The notes under the pieces: model-generated
The model's input: the letters and a program-made list of their open reading frames with translations, nothing else
What the model was told of the DNA's origin: nothing
Database searches by the model: none
Shown: positions 8,165-15,918 of the stretch, piece by piece
Layout: every line of letters starts with the position of its first letter
Numbering within the stretch: the first letter of the stretch is position 1
DNA from: JAWLBY01 sp041687455
GTDB lineage: Bacteria; Pseudomonadota; Gammaproteobacteria; Xanthomonadales; Xanthomonadaceae
Assembly: GCA_041687455.1 (NCBI GenBank)
Contig: JAWLBY010000007.1
Coordinates: 121,788-185,787, forward strand
Direction of reading: 5' to 3'
DNA length: 64,000 nucleotides
Translations under genes and position numbers: made by a program

Positions 8165-8805
8165 GGGTCAGAGTGCCTTATCAAGACGGTTCCACGATCG
8201 CCGACACGTTTCAGCTTGCACTGCAGGAAGCAGCGAAAGCCTGCGACGCACTTTCGCACGCAGAACGTAGTGCAAGATGGGTGGGCGCACTCGCTGCCCG
8301 GCTGAAGCTGCTGCACGCGGCCGATTCGGTGGCAGCCTTTTGCCGCAGCGACTCATCCAATCGGCCCCAGTTTCGCATCAACGAACTGTTGTTCGACATA
8401 CTCGTGGCGCAGACGAGGCCGGTGAAGTCGGCGAATGGCAAGGATCTGCTCGCGGTATCGCGTGCGCTATGGGTCGTCGAGAGCGAGCTGAATCGGTCCG
8501 ATTCGCGTGACGTGCTGATCGATCTGAACAAGCTGGTAGTTGCGCAGGCCGACAACAAGGTGCTCGCCGTCAGTGCAGCGACGCCGTTGGTGGGTTGGGC
8601 TGCGGCCGTGATGGCAGAGCTGCTCGATCCGATCGAATCCGACGTCTACCTGGTGACGATCCCGCATCCCGAGCACTGGTCCGGGGCGAACCCGATGAGC
8701 GCGGATGTGTATCAACTCCTGCGCCACGGATGGATCAGGCTTTCGAATCCGCATCAGCCCATTCGGTTCGTGCGGTCCGACGAGCGCTCCGAAGCGTGCA
8801 CATGA
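8161..8805 (+). CDS. Hypothetical protein, second of a coupled pair
   Basis: 214 residues from GTG 8161 (MRVRVPYQDGSTIADTFQLA). Mostly alpha-helical: Ala/Leu-rich amphipathic helices around ALQEAAKACDAL, WVGALAARLKLLHAADSVAAF and LLAVSRALWVVESELN, then a mixed region with PLVGWAAAVMAELLDPIE and a C-terminal half containing YLVTIPHPEHW. No signal peptide or long membrane segment, so probably cytoplasmic. I do not recognise the family. The 4-nt overlap with the upstream 43-residue gene implies co-translation. A second GTG at 8173 would shorten it by four residues. Confidence 0.75.
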   Translation: MRVRVPYQDGSTIADTFQLALQEAAKACDALSHAERSARWVGALAARLKLLHAADSVAAFCRSDSSNRPQFRINELLFDILVAQTRPVKSANGKDLLAVSRALWVVESELNRSDSRDVLIDLNKLVVAQADNKVLAVSAATPLVGWAAAVMAELLDPIESDVYLVTIPHPEHWSGANPMSADVYQLLRHGWIRLSNPHQPIRFVRSDERSEACT

Positions 8806-8936
8806 TGGTCGGTCGGCCTGTCGCTCCGTAGGGAGACCGGGTCAGGGTCGACATCACCGAGGCGGACTGCGGTGCGCGGCGGATCGCGCACCCATCCGGC
8901 GTACCTTCAGGAACCTCTCCCGATTCGAGCACCGAA

Positions 8937-10091
8937 ATGATCGAACCGTTTGCGATTGCGGTGCCGGACGCGGTTCTCGGCGACCTTGCGGACAGACTCG
9001 CAAGGACGCGCTGGCCTGACCAGTTGGAATGCGTCGGCTGGGGCGATGGGGTCGATCGCTCGTATCTCGAGTCGCTGGTCGCGTACTGGCGGACGCGATT
9101 CGATTGGCGCCGGCACGAGGCAGAGCTGAACACACTGCCGCAGTTCAGGGCGACGGTCTGCGGCATCGGCCTGCACTTTGTCCATGTGCGTGGCGTGGGG
9201 CCATCTCCGATGCCGATCGTGCTCACCCCCGGCTGGCCGAGCTGGTTCGCCGAATTGCGCGCCGTCATTCCGCTACTGACCGACCCGGCCCGCTACGGTG
9301 GCGACCCGGCCGACGCATTCGATGTGGTGATTCCGGCCATCCCCGGATATCCGTTCAGCGACAAGCCGACCACCCGCGGCTGGGGCGTCCAGCGCGTGGC
9401 CGACACTTGGCATGCATTGATGACCGACGTGCTCGGCTATGCCCGCTTCGGCGCGCACGGCAGCGATTGGGGTGCAAGCATCACGGCGCGACTGGCTCAT
9501 GCGTACCCGGCGTCCGTGCTCGGGTTCCATGTAACGACTGCCTCCGGCGGAACGCCGTCAGTCCCGTACCCCGGAGACCGCGCGCTTTCGGAGTCCGAGC
9601 GGACGAGGGCGGCGGCACGTGCCGAGTGGTACGAGCGGGAGGGTGCCTATGCGCATGTGCAGTCGACCAAGCCGCAGACGGCGGGCTACGCACTGAACGA
9701 TTCCCCGGTCGGTCTCGCTGCGGAAATCGTCGATCGCTATCGCGCATGGAGCGACTGCGGTGGCGACATCGCGCGGCGATTCACACCGGATGAAATTCTT
9801 TGCACCGTGGTCGCGTACTGGGCCACGCAATCGATCACGTCATCGATGCGTCTGTACCGCGAGTACACGTGCGACCCCTGGACGCTTGCTGCTGGCGAAC
9901 GAATCGAAACGCCGTGTGGCATCGCGAGTTTTCCCGCTGATACCAACCCTCCGATCCGCGAATGGGCGAAGCGTTTCTACAACGTGGTGCACTTCACGTC
10001 GATGCCGCGTGGCGGGCACTTTCCAGGATTCGAGGAACCTGAGCTGCTGGCCGAGGATCTTCGCAGCTTCTTCCGCAAGGTTCGTTGTTGA
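8937..10091 (+). CDS. Epoxide hydrolase (microsomal-type alpha/beta hydrolase)
   Basis: 384 residues. The N-terminal EHN-type region (IPDAVLGDLADRLARTRWPDQ with GWGDGVDRSYLESLVAYWRTRFDWR) is diagnostic of the microsomal epoxide hydrolase family, followed by an alpha/beta-hydrolase core: LTPGWPSW oxyanion motif (residues 96-103), nucleophile Asp177 in FGAHGSDWGAS and the C-terminal histidine H361 in MPRGGHFPGFEEPE. The acid residue is probably in the FPADTNPP region. The enzyme would hydrolyse epoxides to diols in the cytoplasm; the natural substrate is unknown. Length is normal. The ATG at 8937 gives MIEPFAIAVPD, the expected start. Monocistronic by spacing. Confidence 0.92.
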   Translation: MIEPFAIAVPDAVLGDLADRLARTRWPDQLECVGWGDGVDRSYLESLVAYWRTRFDWRRHEAELNTLPQFRATVCGIGLHFVHVRGVGPSPMPIVLTPGWPSWFAELRAVIPLLTDPARYGGDPADAFDVVIPAIPGYPFSDKPTTRGWGVQRVADTWHALMTDVLGYARFGAHGSDWGASITARLAHAYPASVLGFHVTTASGGTPSVPYPGDRALSESERTRAAARAEWYEREGAYAHVQSTKPQTAGYALNDSPVGLAAEIVDRYRAWSDCGGDIARRFTPDEILCTVVAYWATQSITSSMRLYREYTCDPWTLAAGERIETPCGIASFPADTNPPIREWAKRFYNVVHFTSMPRGGHFPGFEEPELLAEDLRSFFRKVRC

Positions 10092-10609
10092 GGGCAGCGC
10101 GACGGTCAGAGGCGTTTCGCTCGCCGCTACCGGGCGCTCCTGTTCAACGCCCGAGCGACGCCTGCGCTTCGCGGTCCCAAGGATTGACGCACGGAACGTG
10201 GTGCCGATTGGTTTGTCCACGCCGTCGGCGAGCGCCACGACCCGCCATGCGAAAACCGGCCTGGACGCCGATTCGGCCTCGAATGCGGTGCGCCGCGTGA
10301 CTGCCGAGCCGGTCTGCAAGTCGACAATGCCGGCCACCTGAACCTGGTCGACCATGCAGTCGGACAGCAACGCCATATCGAGCCCGGGCACATCGAATGC
10401 GTGCAACAGGTGCTCGAGCCGCTCGCCTGTCGGCGGCGGCGGTGCCGCGTCGTCACCTGGCCCTGTAATCCCGCCTGACGTCGACAACGCAAGGCAGTGC
10501 AGGCGTTCGGTTCCGGGATGTTGGTAGACGAATTCTCAGCGTCGGGGGCTGGTGAAGGTCGAACACCGCTTTGGCGCGGTCGCGGTCCGTGGATGGAGCG
10601 CGACCATGT
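10092..10609. other. Intergenic stretch with a possible gene remnant
   Basis: On the minus strand, from a TTG at 10487 down to about 10150, a frame reads protein-like (for example FDVPGLDMALLSDCMVDQ and AFEAESASRPVFAWRVVA) but has no ATG and runs on antisense through the epoxide hydrolase gene to a stop at 9840. It may be the decayed 5' part of an old gene. I recognise no family. The remainder (10490-10609) contains no structure I can name. Confidence 0.3.
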
Positions 10610-10969
10610 TCAAGGCGAATTGCTCACGCCGAGTTCGTCCCGATAGAACTGGAGGAGCGTGCGCAATTCCTCCTGGTAGTCGAAATCCGGGTCCGAGCGC
10701 TCTTTCACCAGGTCCAGCACCTCGAACGAGAAACGCGTGGGATCGCTGCTCCACTTTTCCTGCAGCACCTTGTCGGTGTGCACGCCGAGCCGCAGTTGGA
10801 ACTGAATGCGGTTCAGAACGGCGTAAACGTCGCGGCTGGATCCCAGCCAGATCTGCCCGCTGGCCTGGTCACGGACAACATAGATCCCCATGGGTGGAAA
10901 CGCGTCACGCACCTGGCGGGAGAGCCGGCGCCGTTCGGCCGCTGACAACTGTCCGTGGGCGTTGCTCAT
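10610..10969 (-). CDS. GIY-YIG nuclease family protein
   Basis: 119 residues. The central MGIYVVRDQASGQIWLGSS is a GIY-YIG nuclease motif: GIY at 28-30 and, ten residues on, WLG (41-43) in place of YIG. The catalytic glutamate candidate is in FSFEVLD (E83), with basic residues after the motif (R46). This short single-domain architecture occurs next to DUF2239 proteins, as here: its ATG overlaps the stop of the upstream DUF2239 gene by 4 nt (10966-10969). The domain usually cuts DNA; the substitution of Trp for the YIG tyrosine means activity should be treated as unproven. Likely cytoplasmic. Confidence 0.85.
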   Translation of the reverse strand: MSNAHGQLSAAERRRLSRQVRDAFPPMGIYVVRDQASGQIWLGSSRDVYAVLNRIQFQLRLGVHTDKVLQEKWSSDPTRFSFEVLDLVKERSDPDFDYQEELRTLLQFYRDELGVSNSP

Positions 10970-11574
10970 TCAGATCCCCTCGACGTGCCTGGGTGGTTTG
11001 GGTCCGCGAGCCGTAGCACGTGCTCGCGAATGTCACGAGGCCATCGTTCGATCCTGCTGCGCAAGGCCGGCATGTCGTCGGCAAACAAGGATCTCGCCGC
11101 CTCTTCAAAGCCGGGTCGATCTCCGGCGAGGACCACCATCACCTTGTAGCTGCGCTCTTGCGCCTTGCGGACGCGGTCGCGTGATGGGTCGGTGCGCTGC
11201 GCCTGCTGCACGAGCTTGCGCAATGTGACTGACGCGCCACCGGGTTGGCCCGCGAGCCACTCCCACTGTTGCGGCAGCAGGGTGACTTCGCGCGCCACCA
11301 CCCCCAATCGGGGACGCCCACGGCCGCGCGGAGATGTGCCTGCCTGCGGCGTGGGCATCACAGGGCTGGGACGGTGGCGCTCACGCACCTCTTGTTCGTC
11401 GCCGCGAAGATCGAGGTCGACCTGGATTCCGGTTGCGTCGTTGAACACAAGTACAGCAGCGCCGCCACCAGAGCTCGCACGGGCGGCCGTGACGGCGACT
11501 TCCTCCAAGGGGCCACTGGCCAGTCGGCGGGGGCCCTGGAAGACCGTATAGATGTCGTTCGTATCGATGTTCAT
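10966..11574 (-). CDS. DUF2239 family protein
   Basis: 202 residues starting MNIDTNDIYTVFQGPRRLASG. DUF2239 hallmarks are the N-terminal FxGxxxLAxGPLxEVA line, the LVFNDATGIQVDLDLRG segment, the basic GRGRPRLGVVAREVTLLPQQWEWLA block and the closing region RPGFEEAARSLFADDMP. The RGRPRLG element is AT-hook-like, and VTLLPQQWEWLAGQPGGASVTLRKLVQQA resembles a ribbon-helix-helix or HTH DNA-binding unit, so a regulator that could bind its own promoter is an inference. It is co-transcribed with the GIY-YIG gene (ATGA overlap). Two identical TGCCCGGGTAAAA boxes lie 11-51 nt upstream of its start. Confidence 0.85.
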   Translation of the reverse strand: MNIDTNDIYTVFQGPRRLASGPLEEVAVTAARASSGGGAAVLVFNDATGIQVDLDLRGDEQEVRERHRPSPVMPTPQAGTSPRGRGRPRLGVVAREVTLLPQQWEWLAGQPGGASVTLRKLVQQAQRTDPSRDRVRKAQERSYKVMVVLAGDRPGFEEAARSLFADDMPALRSRIERWPRDIREHVLRLADPNHPGTSRGSE

Positions 11575-11584
11575 GGGCGAAATA

Positions 11585-11625
11585 TGCCCGGGTAAAAAGT
11601 AGAAATCAATAGTGCCCGGGTAAAA
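11585..11625 (-). promoter_or_regulatory. Twin TGCCCGGGTAAAA boxes before DUF2239 gene
   Basis: Two identical 13-nt direct repeats at 11585-11597 and 11613-11625, start-to-start distance 28 nt. Each contains the palindrome ACCCGGGT (imperfectly, as GCCCGGGT). They sit immediately upstream of the DUF2239 ATG (11574) in an AT-richer patch, where a promoter would be expected. An operator for a dimeric regulator, perhaps the DUF2239 protein itself, is inferred. Confidence 0.55.
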
Positions 11626-12120
11626 TGCATCCCGCGGTGTTCACCGCCCATGCCTGAGTGGACGAACCTTGCGGTACGGATCGGTGTCGCGCCGAGTTCT
11701 TCGCCCACGTTGACGGCGGGTCGGCATCAAGGAAGGGCGGGCCAGGGTGTCTCGATCACAGGATGGGGTCAGGGCGGCTTCCCGGCCGGCCGACAACGGC
11801 GCGTTCTGCACCGCCGGCCTTGTCATGTGCGCGGTGGTCGATTGCGAACCGGGTGAGCTGCTCGACTGCGAGCGGGACGCCGCAGACCCGGACACCGACG
11901 AAGCGGACCGAATCTCACGAGGCAGATCCAGCGCAGCACGAAAGTTCGCAACGAGCCGGGGCCCGATCAGATTCACGTCGGCTGGACGGGAACAATCGGG
12001 TTGGCCTCACTCCGACGGGATTCCGCGGAGAGGAGGTTCCGCCGATCATGCCAGCCGGGTCGCGAGGAGACGCTTGCGACTCGAAGTCGGTCGTCGGAAT
12101 TCGCGGGAGCGTCGACGTCG
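11626..12120. other. Intergenic stretch, nothing supported
   Basis: About 495 bases with open frames on both strands that are serine/arginine-rich and have no recognisable domain. No RNA gene, repeat or terminator was identified. Confidence 0.4.
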
Positions 12121-12702
12121 CTACCGCTCGAGATCCGGCAAGGTCGGTTGCACGCCCGGCTCGAACGGCACGCTGACGGTGTCGATCGCAACGCCGGCGC
12201 GGAAGCCGCCGTCCGGTATCGGCATCAGCGTCCAGACGAGCTCAGGGCCCATGCACTCGAGGATCAGCGAGTTCATGCGCGCGCGGTCGCGTTGCCACGG
12301 CTCGCTGTCGACGACGCGCCGCAGGGCATGCTCGACGCGCGCAGCATCGACGCCTTCTGCATGGCAGAGCGTTGCGTCGCGCTCGCCGTCGTCTTCGACC
12401 TCGAAGCCTTCCGCGGTGGGCGTCAGCGCCAGCGACCGTATGCGGTCGGAGTCCGGGTCCGAATGGAAAACGAACAGGATGTGATCGGCGAACGCCAGCC
12501 GACGTACGCGTGCGCCGGGCTCGAGTTCCTGACGTGCACGCTGCCATGCCGAGATCGGATCGCGGACCGGCGAATGCGGACGACCGCTGCGCTCGACGTC
12601 GAACTGCTGCGCGACGGCTGGCATGCAAGGCACAACGAGGCCGAGCAGCATGACGGCGCACTGCCAGCGCGATCGGGGGTGTCTGATGGGTCGCATGCGC
12701 AT
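12121..12702 (-). CDS. Hypothetical secreted protein
   Basis: 193 residues. N-terminus MRMRPIRHPRSRWQCAVMLLGLVVPCMPAVAQ is a signal peptide with a long basic n-region and an AVA-Q cleavage site. The mature protein (QFDVERSGRPHSP...) is soluble, acidic, with alternating beta strands (RRLAFADHILFVFHSDPDSDRIR) and single cysteines in DATLCHAEG and ILECMGPE that could form a disulfide. I do not recognise a family. Its upstream neighbour on the same strand is another secreted protein, separated by 124 nt, so co-transcription is possible. Confidence 0.75.
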   Translation of the reverse strand: MRMRPIRHPRSRWQCAVMLLGLVVPCMPAVAQQFDVERSGRPHSPVRDPISAWQRARQELEPGARVRRLAFADHILFVFHSDPDSDRIRSLALTPTAEGFEVEDDGERDATLCHAEGVDAARVEHALRRVVDSEPWQRDRARMNSLILECMGPELVWTLMPIPDGGFRAGVAIDTVSVPFEPGVQPTLPDLER

Positions 12703-12826
12703 CTCGCGAGAAAACCATCCAGAAGGAGGGCGGGAGTGAGGTGGGAAGGACGTGGCGCAGCGTTCCTTCCAATGCGCGAACTCAACCGCAGCGCATGCGC
12801 GCGGCGGTGCGCGGGCCGCGCGGGTG

Positions 12827-14239
12827 TCAGGGCTGGTAGTCCGTTCGCCTGACGAGCGGCTGCTCGAGGCCGTAGCTGGCCAGCACGCCGGGCACTGCGT
12901 CGGTGTTGGTGACAGTGGTCATCGCGGTACCGATAAGCGGCAAGCCGCGGAAGACGTGGCCTTCATCGGATACCAGCCGACCGAAGTCGGCGCTGTCGAC
13001 CGGCGCGCGCGGCCCGTCGATGAACTGCAGCGTCACGCGGCCGTTGTCGAAATGCTCGGGCAGCGTCTGCGGAAACAGGCCGCCCGTCACGCACTGCAAC
13101 GGATCGACCGCGGCGTAGCTCAGCGGCTGGGCGCGGGCGCTGTCGAACAGGCCGTTCGCGCCGAACTCGATCACCACGAGCTCGCTGTCGATCAGCGGCC
13201 CGAGGGCGTCCGGTCGCGGCGCGGGCGGGGTGCATTTTGCGACGGCGTCGTCGGGCTGCCGGCCGTCGCGGTTCGACACCCGCGCGTTGATCTCCACCGA
13301 GCCGTCGCTGCGTTCCGGATGCGCGAACGGTGGCAGCAGATCGCCATCGTCGATGTACCAGCGCCGTGTCGGCAACGTCGCGACGAGGTCAGTGGCCGCG
13401 CCGAGCTCCGGCGCGATCTCGAAGTCGAGCTCCCACTCGGTGCTCATCAGCACCGCGCTGACCGCGTCGATCGGGTGCTGCGCGAACGTCGAGATGCGCT
13501 GCGATCCGTCGGTGAGCGTGACCCGTGTCTGCGGCGGCTGCACGTCGGCGAGCGTCGGCACGTCTTCCGCGATGGATGGGGAAACCGGTGCATCCCGGAA
13601 GTCGCGCAGCACCAGCGGTTCGACGGTGAAGCTGGTGCCCGATGCGCCGGCCACGACATGGCTGGTGCCGCGCAACGCATTCGCCGGCGGGGCGAGCCAG
13701 TCCGCCGCGTCGAGCGTCGGCAGCAGGGCGGCGAGGTCGGCGCAAGCCTGGTTGCGATCGCTGCGCTGCAGATGGTCGAGCACCTCGGCGGATGTGATGC
13801 GGCCCATCTCGAACACTTCGATCCAGCCTTCGCGGGCGGCGAGCGTGGTCGCGGAGGTCGGACCGATGGCGCCGTCGGCGGACAGCGCACACGACGCATC
13901 GGCGCTGTGCAGCGTCGCGCCTTCGGCGGCCTGCACCACGGCGAAGGTCCAACTGTCGTTGTCGGCCAGCAGCACGTCGATCAGCCGGGGTGACGGTGGC
14001 GCGCCGCCGTCGGCGGTGGGAAAGCGCAACGCGACGCGAACCGCGGTTGCGCCGTCCTGCGCATCCGTCGATGTGTCGCGGTTCGAGATCGTCAGCACAG
14101 TTGCGAACGGGTCGCTGGCGATCAGGTACGGAAACAGCAGTACGTCGCCGTAGCCGTCGGCACTGCGCTCGACGGCCTCGACGGCGGGCAGGGCGAGCAG
14201 GGCGGCGGTGAAGGCGGCAGATCTGGCGAGCGTTTTCAT
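12827..14239 (-). CDS. Large secreted hypothetical protein
   Basis: 470 residues beginning MKTLARSAAFTAALLALPAVEA, a standard signal peptide. The mature start VERSADGYGDVLLFPYLIA, followed by TVLTISNRD, is typical of uncharacterised exported proteins from marine and soil gammaproteobacteria: a beta-rich domain in which 'fault' or 'surface' functions are unknown. Later parts include YAAVDPLQCVTGGLFPQTLP and VTLQFIDGPRAPVDSADFG. No lipobox, no C-terminal sorting motif and no catalytic site were seen. The start at 14239 excludes a much longer arginine-rich upstream reading frame. It probably forms a unit with the secreted gene downstream. Confidence 0.82.
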   Translation of the reverse strand: MKTLARSAAFTAALLALPAVEAVERSADGYGDVLLFPYLIASDPFATVLTISNRDTSTDAQDGATAVRVALRFPTADGGAPPSPRLIDVLLADNDSWTFAVVQAAEGATLHSADASCALSADGAIGPTSATTLAAREGWIEVFEMGRITSAEVLDHLQRSDRNQACADLAALLPTLDAADWLAPPANALRGTSHVVAGASGTSFTVEPLVLRDFRDAPVSPSIAEDVPTLADVQPPQTRVTLTDGSQRISTFAQHPIDAVSAVLMSTEWELDFEIAPELGAATDLVATLPTRRWYIDDGDLLPPFAHPERSDGSVEINARVSNRDGRQPDDAVAKCTPPAPRPDALGPLIDSELVVIEFGANGLFDSARAQPLSYAAVDPLQCVTGGLFPQTLPEHFDNGRVTLQFIDGPRAPVDSADFGRLVSDEGHVFRGLPLIGTAMTTVTNTDAVPGVLASYGLEQPLVRRTDYQP

Positions 14240-14491
14240 GGTTGTGGCCCGATCGGGTGGCGTGGACTGCGAATGATGCGGAGCCTGCGCGGGCGGGGCA
14301 ATTTGCGTTGTAGCACGGGGGCCCGGTCCGCTCCTGCTGCCATCGCGGGCAGCCAGCTCCGTGCAACCGCGGGATCGGATGCCGAGTCGGCAGCAATGCG
14401 CTGCGCATGCGCCGCTCGGGACTGCGCGGGACGGCCATGCGGCGCGCTCGGCCGGAGTACCATCGGACGCTCGACCGCGCCGAGCCCTCGC

Positions 14492-14971
14492 ATGAAGACC
14501 TGCCCCGACTGCCTTGCCGAGATTCCGACCGAGGCGGCGTTCTGTCGCCACTGCGGGGAACGCGTCGAGGGCAAGCCGTGCAGCGCCTGCGGCGCGCGCA
14601 ACTGGCCGCAGGCGACCTTGTGTCGCTGGTGCCGCAACCCGTTCGAGCAGAGTCGGGTGCAGCTCGAGTTCGCGCCGTTCCGCGTCGAGGCGCGCCTGTT
14701 GCCGACCTTCCTGCAGCGCCACCGGCTGCTCGCCCAGTCGATCGAGCTGATGCGCGACAAGCTGGTCGTGCGCACGCCGGGGCCGTTCAACCTGAGCTGT
14801 CGCGAGGAGGAAATCCCGTGGCGCAAGGTGGCCGGCTTCGACTATCACTCGGGCCTGTTCTGGGACCGGGTAACGATCGAGACGCGCGGGCAGTCGGCGA
14901 GCGTGATCGGCTGCCTGTCGAAGGCGGACGGGACGAAGATCCGCGAGGTGTTGCGGGCGCTGGAAAGCTGA
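14492..14971 (+). CDS. Double zinc-ribbon protein with PH-like C-terminal domain
   Basis: 159 residues. MKTCPDCLAEIPTEAAFCRHCGE and KPCSACGARNWPQATLCRWC are two consecutive CxxC...CxxC zinc ribbons (residues 4-22 and 29-46), the DZANK/zinc-ribbon type. From about residue 65 a basic/hydrophobic alternating region (ELMRDKLVVRTPGPFNLSCREEEIPWRKVAGFDYHSGLFWD RVTIETRG split by strands) looks like a bacterial PH-like domain. No membrane segment is visible, so it is likely cytoplasmic. The combination suggests a membrane- or protein-docking adaptor; function unknown. ATG at 14492 is the first start before the zinc ribbon. Confidence 0.8.
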   Translation: MKTCPDCLAEIPTEAAFCRHCGERVEGKPCSACGARNWPQATLCRWCRNPFEQSRVQLEFAPFRVEARLLPTFLQRHRLLAQSIELMRDKLVVRTPGPFNLSCREEEIPWRKVAGFDYHSGLFWDRVTIETRGQSASVIGCLSKADGTKIREVLRALES

Positions 14972-15083
14972 GAGCCTGCGAAGAAACCGCCCGCCTGTTG
15001 CGGCCGCAACCGGACGCCCGTGCGGCGACGCGCCGGCTGACTCCGCTGCACTGATGCTGACCTGCGGCGTGCAACGTCGCGGA

Positions 15084-15647
15084 TCAGTCGCTGCTGCGCC
15101 TGGTGAACACGATCCGCACCAGTGGATGCAGGTTCGGCGTCACGATGCCGAGCTGGTGGAACGTGAAGATGCGTTGGTCGCCGCGGAATTCCTCGGTGAT
15201 CCGGTAATCGATGAAGTGGCCCTGGGCGTCGTTGAACTTGGACGACCACGTCATCGTCGTGTCGGTGGCGTTCCAGTAACCGTAACTGGTTCGCACGGCG
15301 CCGTCGTTGGTATCGACCCAGGTGTCGACGTAGGTCTTGGCGGCCGGGTCGTAGCCCCACACGCCGTGCCCTTCATAGGCCGGCAACGCGTCGGTGGCGG
15401 GGATCGAGAACTCGTTGGTGATCCAGTGGCCGTTGGCGAGCAGGCGATTGACCTGCACGCCCCTGGCCGTGCCGCTCGGCTGGCCCTTGTTGTAGAAGGT
15501 CACCTCGGCATCCCAGGTGCCGGCCTGCATCTGCAGCGGCAGGTAGCGCGCGGCCAGTTCGTCGGCGGTCGGTTGCGCGAACGCGGCCAGTGGCAGCAGC
15601 GCGAACAGCAGCGCCAACAGCAGCATCGGCTTGGATGATTTGCTCAT
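15084..15647 (-). CDS. DUF1579-like periplasmic protein
   Basis: 187 residues with signal peptide MSKSSKPMLLLALLFALLPLAAFA. The mature chain has the strand pattern of DUF1579/lipocalin-like proteins: MQAGTWDAEVTFYNKG, GHWITNEFS, GHGVWGYDPAAKTYVDTWVDTNDG and TEEFRGDQRIFTFHQLG. Such proteins form a small beta barrel and are usually periplasmic with unknown ligand. No operon partner: both flanks are on the other strand. The start is clear because the upstream sequence lacks another in-frame ATG near a signal peptide. Confidence 0.82.
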   Translation of the reverse strand: MSKSSKPMLLLALLFALLPLAAFAQPTADELAARYLPLQMQAGTWDAEVTFYNKGQPSGTARGVQVNRLLANGHWITNEFSIPATDALPAYEGHGVWGYDPAAKTYVDTWVDTNDGAVRTSYGYWNATDTTMTWSSKFNDAQGHFIDYRITEEFRGDQRIFTFHQLGIVTPNLHPLVRIVFTRRSSD

Positions 15648-15918
15648 CGGGGTGCTCCGGCATCGGGGGCCTGCAGCCTAACGGCCGGCGCGGTCGGTCG
15701 GGACACGAATGATGATCGGGCTGGCGCGGGCGGCGGGCGCTCCGGCGAAAACGTTGCATCCGGTTCGTGGCCGCGCGCCGAAAGCCGGGTGCGCGCGCGA
15801 CAAGCACGAGCGTGGTCGGGGCGTCGGCCGGCCGGAACAATGCGTCGGTTCGGCGCCGGCTCGGGAACCGCCGACTCGGTTATCGGGTCGCTGACGGCCG
15901 AAACAATGAGGTGAGCTG

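Noticed and set aside
14240..14848. N-terminal extension of the secreted protein at 12827-14239
   Set aside because: The extension would be antisense to the zinc-ribbon gene and is arginine-rich; the signal peptide at 14239 marks the true start.
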